A DNA stretch of 10,617 nt from Puia dinghuensis (lineage in GTDB: Bacteria > Bacteroidota > Bacteroidia > Chitinophagales > Chitinophagaceae), in the NCBI GenBank assembly GCA_026224995.1, contig JAMFRX010000160.1:1-10617 (forward strand), given 5' to 3'. This document shows positions 1 through 5,603 of this stretch, piece by piece (position 1 is the stretch's first letter; each line of letters opens with the position of its first letter). The notes below the pieces were generated by a model. That model ran no database searches, had not been told where the DNA came from, and saw nothing but the letters and a program-made list of their open reading frames with translations. Made by a program: the position numbers and the translations under genes.

Positions 1-1
1 C

Positions 2-280
2 AAGAAAATTGGCGAAATGGCCAAACAGGTTGGCGGTCACGGCGGCATGGATTTTCTTATGGATTGGCATACTATCGATTGCTTACGTAATGGCCTGCCG
101 CTGGATATGGATGTCTATGATGCGGCGGCATTGAGCGCTGTAGCGCCCCTAAGCGAGTGGTCAGTGGCCAATGAATCCAAACCCATTGCCATACCTGATT
201 TTACCCGTGGATACTGGAAAACAAACAAGCCCGTGGATATTTCCCTGGAAAAAGGAGGCACTACGGGGATCAGAAAATGA
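2..280 (+). CDS. GH109-like Gfo/Idh/MocA family glycosidase, 3' end only
   Basis: The frame is open from the left edge and ends in TGA at 278-280, so only about 92 C-terminal residues are present. The segment GGHGGMDF, followed by a DWHTIDCLRNGLPLD stretch, a DVYDAA motif and a PDFTRGYWKTNKP ending, resembles the C-terminal part of GH109 alpha-N-acetylgalactosaminidase-like proteins. These are exported NAD-dependent members of the Gfo/Idh/MocA oxidoreductase fold that cleave glycosides through a transient oxidation step. The ATG at 17 is internal: homologous-looking sequence (KKIGE) continues upstream of it. The gene meets the minus-strand gene at 283 tail to tail with a 2-base gap and no visible terminator. 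The family call is from motif memory. The N-terminal Rossmann domain and any signal peptide lie outside the window, so the true substrate is unknown. Confidence 0.8.
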   Translation, partial: KKIGEMAKQVGGHGGMDFLMDWHTIDCLRNGLPLDMDVYDAAALSAVAPLSEWSVANESKPIAIPDFTRGYWKTNKPVDISLEKGGTTGIRK

Positions 281-282
281 TA

Positions 283-651
283 TTATTGTCTCGACAGGAA
301 ATTGCCGGGCAGCCGCAGCCCCTCTTCATTGACCAGGACACGGAGCATGACTTTCTGAAGGCCTTTGGGAATCAGGTCCTTTTCTGCCTGACTGAGCGGA
401 TGAAGAAGCTCGATGAATTCGTCATCGTCATCATAATAGCCGAACTGCAATATCCAGGTATCGGCCGAAAGTAAGCGGAGGGCGATTTCCTTGTCCTCCT
501 CATAGATGTGGTTCTTTATGACGGCCCACTGTCCGTTATCCTCCAGTTCGAAGTGGATCTCGATATAGTCCTTAGTGATCACTTCTGTCAGCAGCTTCTC
601 TATCAGCGAGCCGGCATGATCGTTTACAAGTTCCTGGTATGTCATAGTCAT
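283..651 (-). CDS. Hypothetical acidic protein, 122 aa
   Basis: I do not recognise this protein. It is 122 residues long, soluble-looking, with no signal peptide or membrane segment. It is rich in Asp and Glu, including a DDDDEF run near residue 75. The predicted pattern (a helical start, then alternating strand-like stretches such as YIEIHFEL, WAVIKNHIY and WILQFGYY) suggests a small alpha/beta domain. Two ATGs compete, at 651 and 645 (MTM); I keep the outer one, which lies 24 bases from a good promoter. There is no Shine-Dalgarno. It is transcribed alone, towards the GH109-like gene, and its stop lies 2 bases from that gene's stop. The reality of the gene is supported by the promoter (TTG-N19-TATTTTTG) and by length, not by homology. 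Confidence 0.6.
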   Translation of the reverse strand: MTMTYQELVNDHAGSLIEKLLTEVITKDYIEIHFELEDNGQWAVIKNHIYEEDKEIALRLLSADTWILQFGYYDDDDEFIELLHPLSQAEKDLIPKGLQKVMLRVLVNEEGLRLPGNFLSRQ

Positions 652-675
652 GTACTGAAAGCCCCGGTTTTACCC

Positions 676-705
676 CAAAAATAGGCGGTCCGTACAACAT
701 CCCAA
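676..705 (-). promoter_or_regulatory. Bacteroidota-type promoter for the 283-651 gene
   Basis: On the minus strand TTG (703-705) is followed after 19 bases by TATTTTTG (676-683), an exact match to TAnnTTTG. The Bacteroidota sigma factor prefers TTG-N17-23-TAnnTTTG. The predicted transcript start near 668 would leave a leader of about 17 bases before the ATG at 651. This is the only promoter in the window with both elements matching exactly. Confidence 0.6.
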
Positions 706-1191
706 CCATTTTCTACGTTATTTGCCAAATCAAATAACCTGAAAAGCGAGAAAACGATATTCGATTCCGGCTATTCAACGGCGGGTCTGCTTGTAATGAC
801 TTTCTCCCTGCTTACCTGCACCGCCTTGCTCTCCTTCCTACTGATCCATATAAGGGATTATCCGCTAACGGCTTCCGGGCTGTCCTTTTTCCTGGTCCGG
901 ACGATGATGGATGCCAAAATCGATAAGATAGTCGTCTTCGAGGACAGGTTTGTGGTCACTACCCATCGTCTGCTCCCTTTTATGACGAAAAACCGGGTGG
1001 TACTGTTCTCTGCCGTCGACTCTATCTGCGCCGCCCCGGCACAAAAGGACAATTACCTCCTTGTACGCTACAAAGCGGGCAATGATCAGCTCCTCTCCCC
1101 TGCCATCTATCCGGCCGCGTTTAAAAAGGCCCTGGATATAATTGGCAACACAACCCATATTTTCATTGCCAGGCAGGAAGTAGCCGCGTAG
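685..1191 (+). CDS. Hypothetical membrane-anchored protein, start unresolved (first ATG at 796)
   Basis: From the ATG at 796 the protein has 131 residues. It begins with a hydrophobic segment (MTFSLLTCTALLSFLLIHI) and is followed by a soluble, strand-rich part with FEDRFVVTTHRLLPF, VVLFSAVDSI and YLLVRYKAG, then a helix FKKALDIIG. That order (strands, then one C-terminal helix) is reminiscent of small bacterial PH-like (bPH) domains behind a membrane anchor, but this is inference only. The frame stays open upstream to 685 (after TAG at 682-684) with no ATG, GTG or TTG, and the coding-like text (SEKTIFDSGYSTAGLLV) extends the hydrophobic helix to the left of the ATG. The true start may use a rare codon (CTG at 739 or 787), or the 5' end may have been damaged. 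The stop at 1189-1191 lies 32 bases before the Crp-type gene. Confidence 0.5.
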   Translation, partial: AVRTTSQPFSTLFAKSNNLKSEKTIFDSGYSTAGLLVMTFSLLTCTALLSFLLIHIRDYPLTASGLSFFLVRTMMDAKIDKIVVFEDRFVVTTHRLLPFMTKNRVVLFSAVDSICAAPAQKDNYLLVRYKAGNDQLLSPAIYPAAFKKALDIIGNTTHIFIARQEVAA

Positions 1192-1204
1192 TCTGGCACC
1201 AGAC
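1191..1204. promoter_or_regulatory. Palindrome beside the Crp-type gene promoter
   Basis: GTCTGG-CA-CCAGAC has perfect 6-base arms around a 2-base centre. It starts on the last base of the upstream stop codon and ends 3 bases before the -7 box of the downstream regulator gene. The position fits an operator, for example for autoregulation, but no protein can be assigned. It lacks a T-run, so it is not a terminator. Confidence 0.35.
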
Positions 1205-1207
1205 CGG

Positions 1208-1215
1208 TATATTTG
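1208..1215 (+). promoter_or_regulatory. -7 box of the Crp/Fnr-type regulator gene
   Basis: TATATTTG matches TAnnTTTG exactly and ends 8 bases before the ATG at 1224. No TTG is found 17-23 bases upstream. A start site about 5-8 bases downstream would give a leader of a few bases or none. Confidence 0.4.
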
Positions 1216-1223
1216 TCCTTGCC

Positions 1224-1799
1224 ATGCTATTTTCTTTTAAAGAACGGTTCCCGAGTCTCAATCCCTATTGGGAGAGATATATGGCGCTGCAAAAACGCGT
1301 AGAATATCCTGCCAGGACCATCCTGCTAAAGGAGGGTAAGACAGCCCAGAATTACTATTTCGTAGAGCAAGGCTGTCTTCGGCTCTGCTTCGACAATAAC
1401 GGGAAGGATACTACCGTGCAGTTCTTCTTCGAGAACGAGGGCCTGGCGTCACTGGAGAGCTTTAGAAAGGATATCCCCAGCATTTTCACCATAGAGACGA
1501 TAGAGCCGAGCATCATACATGTCCTGCCAAAGACGGTATTCAACGAGATGCTCAGGGAGCTGGATCAAAACCCTGATTTCCTGAAGGCGCTGATAGATAT
1601 TTCCTTTGAGCGGCAACACCATTATATGAACGAATTCCTCTCCCGCATAAGGGATACCCCGCTGGAACGCTACCTGAACCTCAGGAAGGAAAGGCCGCAC
1701 ATCGTGAAGCGGGTCCCTCAACATTACATCGCCTCCTACCTGGGCATCACGTCCGTGCACCTCAGCCGGATAAAGAATAAGATAAGCCGTAAAAAGTAG
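1224..1799 (+). CDS. Crp/Fnr family transcriptional regulator
   Basis: This 191-residue protein has the usual length and layout of Bacteroidota Crp/Fnr regulators. Residues about 25-110 form the cyclic-nucleotide-binding-type beta barrel (ILLKEGKTAQNYYFVEQGCLRL). A long dimer helix follows at about 115-145, and a C-terminal winged helix-turn-helix at about 165-187 (PQHYIASYLGITSVHLSRIKNK). The phosphate-binding Arg cassette that binds cAMP in E. coli CRP is not visible, and there is no Fnr-like N-terminal cysteine cluster, so the signal is probably neither cAMP nor an iron-sulphur cluster. I chose the ATG at 1224 because it gives full family length and sits just behind a -7 box. The downstream MDR gene starts 63 bases after its stop and carries a Crp/Fnr-style palindrome, so that gene is the likeliest local target. 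Confidence 0.88.
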   Translation: MLFSFKERFPSLNPYWERYMALQKRVEYPARTILLKEGKTAQNYYFVEQGCLRLCFDNNGKDTTVQFFFENEGLASLESFRKDIPSIFTIETIEPSIIHVLPKTVFNEMLRELDQNPDFLKALIDISFERQHHYMNEFLSRIRDTPLERYLNLRKERPHIVKRVPQHYIASYLGITSVHLSRIKNKISRKK

Positions 1800-1814
1800 G
1801 GCTCTTTACATTTA

Positions 1815-1828
1815 ATAACAAATGTTAT
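1815..1828. promoter_or_regulatory. Probable Crp/Fnr-type operator upstream of the MDR gene
   Basis: ATAACA-AA-TGTTAT is a perfect 6+2+6 palindrome. Read as 5-4-5 it has the 14-base spacing typical of Crp/Fnr-family sites (compare the FNR site TTGAT-N4-ATCAA). It lies between the regulator gene and the MDR gene, with its centre 41 bases before the MDR ATG. The geometry and location are seen directly; that the neighbouring regulator binds it is inference. Confidence 0.5.
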
Positions 1829-1862
1829 CGTCCCCTGGCCGGGGAGCTGCGAACTTTACTAT

Positions 1863-2846
1863 ATGAAAGCAGCAGTGCTATATAGCAAAAACGAAATGCC
1901 GCAGTGCGTGGATCTCCCGGAGCCCGTTGCACAGAGCGAGGACGAGGTTTTGGTCTCCGTGAAGGCCGTGGCCTTAAAACATTTTGACAAGGGGCGCGCA
2001 AAAGGGACGCATTATTCTACCGCCGGCACCAGGCATGAGGCGAAGGTGGTCGGTGGTGATGGGGTCTGTCTGCTACCGGACGGAACGAGGGTCTATGCCC
2101 TGGGCGTCGGCGGGATGATGGCGGAGAAAGCTATCGTCGAAAAGGACAGGATCGTGGCCTTGCCGCCGGGGCTGGATGACGCCACCGCCGCGGCGCTCCC
2201 GAATGCCGTGATCGGGGCTGCGATGGCGCTTAGATTCCGGGCGAATATAGAGCCGGGGGATACGGTGCTGATAAACGGCGCAACGGGCTTTACCGGAAGG
2301 GTTGCGGTCCAGATCGCAAGGCACTATGGGGCCGGCCGGATAATCGCCACCGGGAGAAACTCTGCATCATTGAAGGCAGTGACGAAACTGGGCGCGGACG
2401 AGGTGATTCAGCTTGGTGGCTCCGATGTACAATTTGCCGGGGAGCTGAGCCGGATCCATGAGATTACACCTATAAACGTGGTGATCGACTACCTATGGGG
2501 TTCCACGGCGGAGATGATCCTGGCCGTCTTGAAGGGTGAGGGCGCCTTCACGCCGAGAACGCGTTTCGTATCCGTAGGGAGCATGACGGGCGACCTGATC
2601 CAGCTTTCCGCCGCAAATCTGCGGAGTACAGACCTCGTTCTTTCGGGTTCTGGCCTCGGCAGCTGGACAAAAGACCAGGTTCGGGCACTTTTTGCCGAGA
2701 TCCTCCCAGAAATGTTCCAACTGGCGGCCGAGGGAAGATTGACGGTGGAGACCACCAGTGTGGCGCTCCGGGATATCGGATCTTTGTGGGAAATGGAGGT
2801 GCCGGATGGTAAAAGACTAGTGGTACAGATCTCGCCGGTGGCATGA
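1863..2846 (+). CDS. Zinc-independent MDR oxidoreductase (quinone oxidoreductase-like)
   Basis: This 327-residue protein belongs to the medium-chain dehydrogenase/reductase superfamily. An N-terminal GroES-like half (about 1-115) contains VLVSVKAVALKHFDKGRAKG. A Rossmann half follows, with the NADPH-binding motif NGATGFTGRVAVQIAR at about 138-153. The Cys/His zinc ligands of alcohol dehydrogenases are absent, which points to the quinone/enal reductase branch, with NADPH-dependent two-electron reduction of quinones or activated alkenes in the cytoplasm. Length is normal and no frame break is seen. The start is the first ATG (MKAAVLY, a family-typical beginning). Only weak -7 resemblance is seen in front of it. 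The 14-base palindrome upstream and the adjacent Crp/Fnr gene suggest regulation by that protein. The exact substrate cannot be read from the sequence. Confidence 0.88.
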   Translation: MKAAVLYSKNEMPQCVDLPEPVAQSEDEVLVSVKAVALKHFDKGRAKGTHYSTAGTRHEAKVVGGDGVCLLPDGTRVYALGVGGMMAEKAIVEKDRIVALPPGLDDATAAALPNAVIGAAMALRFRANIEPGDTVLINGATGFTGRVAVQIARHYGAGRIIATGRNSASLKAVTKLGADEVIQLGGSDVQFAGELSRIHEITPINVVIDYLWGSTAEMILAVLKGEGAFTPRTRFVSVGSMTGDLIQLSAANLRSTDLVLSGSGLGSWTKDQVRALFAEILPEMFQLAAEGRLTVETTSVALRDIGSLWEMEVPDGKRLVVQISPVA

Positions 2847-2887
2847 TTATTTTAAGTGTACAGTAAATCATTAAAACATTTAAAATT

Positions 2888-3472
2888 ATGTCTACTAAAC
2901 ACGCCAACGGCGGCCATACCGTCAATAAAACGACTACCGCCAAATCCACTACTTCCCACAAAGAACATGCAACCGACTCCCGGTTGGAGGAATTTTTCCA
3001 CGATGAGCTGAAAGATATCTATTGGGCTGAGAATCACCTGGTGAAAACGTTGCCCAAAATGATCAAAGCCGCCAGTGGGGAAGAATTGAAACATGCCTTC
3101 AGCGAGCATCTGACCGTTACCAAAGAGCACGTCACCCGGCTGGACAAGGTTTTCGATCTGCTGGGCTATAAGGCAGAGTCCAAGAAATGTGAGGCTATGG
3201 AAGGTATTACCAAAGAAGGTGAAAGCATCATCGACGATACCGAAGACGGGACCGCCACCCGCGATGCGGGTCTTATTATGGCCGGTCAAAAAGTGGAGCA
3301 CTATGAGATCGCTACGTACGGCGCTCTTGCCCGGGTTGCGAATACTCTTGGTCATGCCGAGGTGGTGAAGATCCTTCAGTCGACGCTTGCGGAAGAAAAA
3401 CAAGCTGACGCCAGCCTGAGTCAATTGGCTGAGAGCTCCGTGAATGAGCATGCGGCGGAAGAAACGAAATAG
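2888..3472 (+). CDS. DUF892 (YciE/YciF-like) ferritin-like stress protein
   Basis: This 194-residue protein has a Thr/Ser/Lys/His-rich, probably disordered N-terminal tail (1-30) followed by a four-helix ferritin-like DUF892 domain. Recognisable blocks are FFHDELKDIYWAENHLVKTLPKM (about 36-58), FSEHLTVTKEHVTRLDKVF (71-89), a GQKVEHYEIATYGAL helix (133-147) and LAEEKQADASL (167-177). Candidate metal ligands are E48, E80/H81, E137/H138 and E169. Family members are induced by stress and form dimers; their chemical role is not established, and iron or manganese binding is inferred from the fold. The start gives a 41-base AT-rich leader after the MDR stop. Expression is probably independent of the MDR gene, although no exact -7 box is seen. 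A strong terminator follows 19 bases after the stop. Confidence 0.9.
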   Translation: MSTKHANGGHTVNKTTTAKSTTSHKEHATDSRLEEFFHDELKDIYWAENHLVKTLPKMIKAASGEELKHAFSEHLTVTKEHVTRLDKVFDLLGYKAESKKCEAMEGITKEGESIIDDTEDGTATRDAGLIMAGQKVEHYEIATYGALARVANTLGHAEVVKILQSTLAEEKQADASLSQLAESSVNEHAAEETK

Positions 3473-3491
3473 TTATCCCGAGGGTAATTGC

Positions 3492-3523
3492 AAAGGTCAG
3501 ATCCGTTAGGGTCTGACCTTTTT
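3492..3523 (+). terminator. Rho-independent terminator of the DUF892 gene
   Basis: AAAGGTCAGA (3492-3501) pairs perfectly with TCTGACCTTT (3512-3521) across a 10-base loop, and the right arm runs into TTTTT. It lies 19 bases after the DUF892 stop codon. Confidence 0.85.
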
Positions 3524-3531
3524 AGTTTGGT

Positions 3532-3567
3532 AAAAAAAAAGGCCAGCCTAAAAATAGGCTGGGCCTT
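3532..3567 (-). terminator. Rho-independent terminator for minus-strand transcription
   Basis: The arms 3539-3550 and 3555-3567 pair over 12 bases with one bulged G around an AAAA loop. Nine A residues precede the left arm on the plus strand, giving a U-tract on minus-strand RNA. It faces the msrAB operon, whose last stop is 250 bases away, so it probably ends that transcript after a long 3' untranslated region. Confidence 0.75.
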
Positions 3568-3817
3568 GACCCTTAAAACAACCTGTCGCAACTCTTAAAT
3601 ACGATGAACAACCGTTATATAGAACCTGGTGTATCTTTCTTTTTTACTGCCAACATAGAATTAGTACGATCGAAATGTAGTTTTGTAACTACATGGCAGC
3701 AAGATCGGAAAGTTTTCTTAATAAACGCGTAAAGAGTTGAAAAAGAATGAGATTTGACCGGAAAGAGGTACCCCGGGAAGGCGAAAGGGTTGTAGAAGAC
3801 TGAAAAGTCACGGGCGA
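3568..3817. other. Gene-poor 250-base stretch between terminator and msrB
   Basis: No protein of recognisable family is seen on either strand. The longest ATG frame on the plus strand is 42 codons (3604-3732) and looks random. A 15-codon frame starts at 3693, directly at the right arm of the palindrome described separately. The left part is AT-rich, and the right part (about 3740-3817) is purine-rich on the plus strand. On the minus strand it would be the msrB 3' untranslated region. Confidence 0.5.
3675..3694 (+). promoter_or_regulatory. 20-bp palindrome containing a -7 box (operator-promoter)
   Basis: ATGTAGTT-TTGT-AACTACAT has perfect 8-base arms. Inside it, TAGTTTTG (3678-3685) matches TAnnTTTG exactly on the plus strand, so a bound protein would cover the promoter. 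Transcription would start near 3691-3693, where an ATG opens a frame of only 15 codons (3693-3740). The TGTA/TACA half-sites recall BlaI/MecI operators, but no such gene lies nearby and the half-site order differs, so the assignment is weak. It may be what remains of a deleted gene's promoter. Confidence 0.45.
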
Positions 3818-4339
3818 CTAGGGATTACGGGGAGCGTCCGGCTGAAAATCCAATGAAACGGAGTTCATGCAAAACCGCTTGTAGGTCGGCGGAGGGCCAT
3901 CATCGAAGATATGCCCGAGGTGGGAGCCGCATCTTGCGCAGATGACTTCCGTCCGCTGCATGTTGTAGGAATTATCGGTCTTGTAGATCACGCTGTTTTT
4001 GCGGATCGGCTGGAAGAAGCTGGGCCAGCCGCAGGTGCTTGCGAATTTCGCATCGGAACGGAATAGCCTGTTGCCGCATACCGCGCAGTAGTAAACTCCC
4101 TTGGTGGAATTGTTGAGATATTTACCGGTGAAGGCTTTCTCCGTCGCCTGTTCCCGCGAAACGGCGTAGAGGTCGGGGGCCAGGATCTTCTTCCATTCCG
4201 CGTTGCCGACCTTTAGCCGGCTGGTATCGGTGGTGGAGTAATAGGGGTTGTTCTTATGTGCGTTATCGGCCTGCAGGTGCTGGGCATAGCCGGAAAATGA
4301 GAAGAGCAAGACAAAAGCGAGCAGCGCTATCCGGGTCAT
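3818..4339 (-). CDS. msrB: Exported peptide-methionine (R)-S-oxide reductase MsrB
   Basis: This enzyme reduces the R epimer of methionine sulfoxide in proteins. The 173-residue product has a cleavable-looking signal peptide (1-19, ending GYA before Q20), so it acts in the periplasm or at the envelope. The zinc-site pairs CAVC (C85, C88) and CARC (C134, C137) are complete. The STCGWPSF motif supplies the likely resolving cysteine C103, and RFCMNSVSLDF carries the catalytic cysteine C157. The GSHLGHIFDDGP block is also present. Its ATG lies one base after the msrA stop (TAA-C-ATG on the minus strand), so the two are almost certainly one operon with coupled translation. Length and motifs look intact. 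Confidence 0.95.
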   Translation of the reverse strand: MTRIALLAFVLLFSFSGYAQHLQADNAHKNNPYYSTTDTSRLKVGNAEWKKILAPDLYAVSREQATEKAFTGKYLNNSTKGVYYCAVCGNRLFRSDAKFASTCGWPSFFQPIRKNSVIYKTDNSYNMQRTEVICARCGSHLGHIFDDGPPPTYKRFCMNSVSLDFQPDAPRNP

Positions 4340-4340
4340 G

Positions 4341-4949
4341 TTATTGTTTTAGCTTATCCTTGAATACCTTTCTGAATTTTTCCACTTCCGGCTGGATCAC
4401 GAAGTGGCAGTAATGCTGGCTGGGGTTCTTGTTGTAGAAATCCTGCTCGTCGGCTTCGGCCATGTAGAAGACGGTGAAGGGGGCCACTGCCGTCACGATG
4501 GGGTCCTTATAGGCCTTTTCCTGGTTGAGCCGGGCGATATAGTATTCGGCCTTTTTTTTCTGCGTCGCGTTGTGATAGAAGATCTCGGAGCGATACTGGG
4601 TTCCGACATCGTTGCCCTGCCGGTTCAGCTGGGTGGGATCGTGGACCTTGAAGAAGGCAGCGAGGAGCTCGTCATAGGAGATCTGCCTGGGGTCATAGAT
4701 GATATTGCAAGCTTCCGCATGGCCGGTGGCGCCGGTACAGACCTGCCTGTAGGTCGGGCTGGCGAGGTGTCCGCCCGTATAGCCGGCGACGACTTTTTTT
4801 ACTCCTTTAAGCTGCTGAAACAAGGTCTGGGTACACCAGAAACAGCCAGATGCGAATGTGGCCGTATCCAGCTTATTTGCGGCGCGGCCGGTAAGTGCCA
4901 GACAGCCTGTTACCAGGATGAGGATCAGTCTGTAGAATTTCTTTTCCAT
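4341..4949 (-). CDS. msrA: Exported peptide-methionine (S)-S-oxide reductase MsrA
   Basis: This enzyme reduces the S epimer of methionine sulfoxide. From the ATG at 4949 it has 202 residues. A longer form from TTG at 4958 is possible, but that codon overlaps the -7 box, so I prefer the ATG. A short basic stretch and hydrophobic segment (RLILILVTGCLALTG) form an export signal. VTGC could be a lipobox (C16), or cleavage could follow the AA at 23-24. The catalytic motif is GCFWC with C36, then a YTGG block, QVCTGATGHAEA, GTQYRSEIFY and the C-terminal resolving cysteine C181 (HYCHFVI). The position after GCFWCT that is normally the catalytic Glu is Gln (Q41, codon CAG), and the usual YHQ motif reads DEQ. 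msrB follows immediately. Confidence 0.93.
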   Translation of the reverse strand: MEKKFYRLILILVTGCLALTGRAANKLDTATFASGCFWCTQTLFQQLKGVKKVVAGYTGGHLASPTYRQVCTGATGHAEACNIIYDPRQISYDELLAAFFKVHDPTQLNRQGNDVGTQYRSEIFYHNATQKKKAEYYIARLNQEKAYKDPIVTAVAPFTVFYMAEADEQDFYNKNPSQHYCHFVIQPEVEKFRKVFKDKLKQ

Positions 4950-4955
4950 AGTGGA

Positions 4956-4963
4956 CAAAATTA
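4956..4963 (-). promoter_or_regulatory. -7 box of the msrAB operon
   Basis: TAATTTTG on the minus strand matches TAnnTTTG and ends 6 bases before the msrA ATG at 4949. No TTG is found at the -33 distance. The box overlaps the alternative TTG start at 4958, which argues for the ATG start and a very short or absent leader. Confidence 0.45.
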
Positions 4964-5040
4964 CCCGATTGCCGGGCCCCCAGGGAAGGTAAAGGTAAAG
5001 ATTGGATATTTTTAACGTTTTATCATGCGATGGTGGGGTT

Positions 5041-5550
5041 TCAGGGCAGGTCTTTGACCAGGCCTGCGAGTATCACGGCGGAACTTGCTCTCCGGGCTCT
5101 GTTTCCTGACTGACCGGACCAGAGCGAGACCTGATCCGGCAGGTTGTTCTTTTGCCCATGGGCCCGGATGCCGGCCGTGAGGCTGTTCTGAAAAGTATAT
5201 TCGGGAATTTCGATACCTGCCGATTCCACCGCCAGCATGAATTCGGGGAGGGTTTTCTCACGCGCGTATCTCTCCAGGAATTCCTGCATCTGCTCCAGCG
5301 CTTTTTCCTCTACCCTATCCGGTGTCTCGTGTGCGAAAAGGTTTACGGCGTATGGCCCGGCTGTAAGAGACCTTGTCTTGCGGATGAGCTCGCGGGTCGC
5401 CTCCGGCGAGAGGCCGCCTACGGGGAGTGAGCCCAGGCCACCGTTGTTGGAGACTGCGGCTACCATTTGTGGTGTCGTGACGCCGAGCATGGGGCCTTGA
5501 ACAACCGGGTAGGTTGTGTGTAATAGATCAAGGAGCTTTCTGCTGTCCAT
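5041..5550 (-). pseudogene. Nitronate monooxygenase remnant with internal in-frame deletion
   Basis: The 169-residue product joins the two ends of an NMO/2-nitropropane dioxygenase-type flavoenzyme. Residues 1-100 are the N-terminus (YPVVQGPMLGVTTPQMVAAVSNNGGLGSL and onward to FLERYAREK). Residues about 103-169 are a family C-terminus (EFMLAVESAGIEIPEYTFQNSLT, then SLWSGQSG and ASSAVILAGLV). The central barrel with the FMN phosphate site (AAGGI) and the catalytic His of SGSEAGGH, both present in the intact paralogue at 6867, is missing. I place the junction near 5240-5256, with roughly 170-190 residues lost compared with a normal length of about 350. The frame is kept, so a short protein could be made, but it cannot be an active NMO. 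The TTG start at 5622 adds 24 unlikely residues; MDSRKLL at 5550 is the family-like start. Confidence 0.75.
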
Positions 5551-5568
5551 AGCGGTATGTTTATCCTG

Positions 5569-5601
5569 CGAAGTTAGGGACAGGCGAGGGTTTTGCTGCA
5601 A
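5569..5601 (-). promoter_or_regulatory. Probable promoter of the NMO remnant
   Basis: On the minus strand TTG (5599-5601, within TTTTG) is followed after 22 bases by TAACTTCG (5569-5576), which fits TAnnTTTG except for one base. The leader to the ATG at 5550 would be about 12 bases. The TGTGAC palindrome lies directly upstream. Confidence 0.4.
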
Positions 5602-5603
5602 AA

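Noticed and set aside
1832..1844. CCCC-TGGCC-GGGG hairpin upstream of the MDR gene
   Set aside because: Only a 4-base stem, with no U-tract. It might shape the leader but does not support a regulatory call.
2548..3451. Minus-strand frames of 137 and 199 codons opposite the MDR and DUF892 genes
   Set aside because: The DUF892 and MDR proteins are recognised on the plus strand, and the opposite frames show no motifs or promoters.
3604..3732. 42-codon ATG frame in the msrB-DUF892 gap (plus strand)
   Set aside because: No family resemblance, no promoter or ribosome site before it, and the -7 palindrome lies inside it.
4404..5015. 203-codon plus-strand frame opposite msrA
   Set aside because: Shadow frame of a clearly recognised msrA; its translation is low-complexity Gly/Val/Leu text without family motifs.
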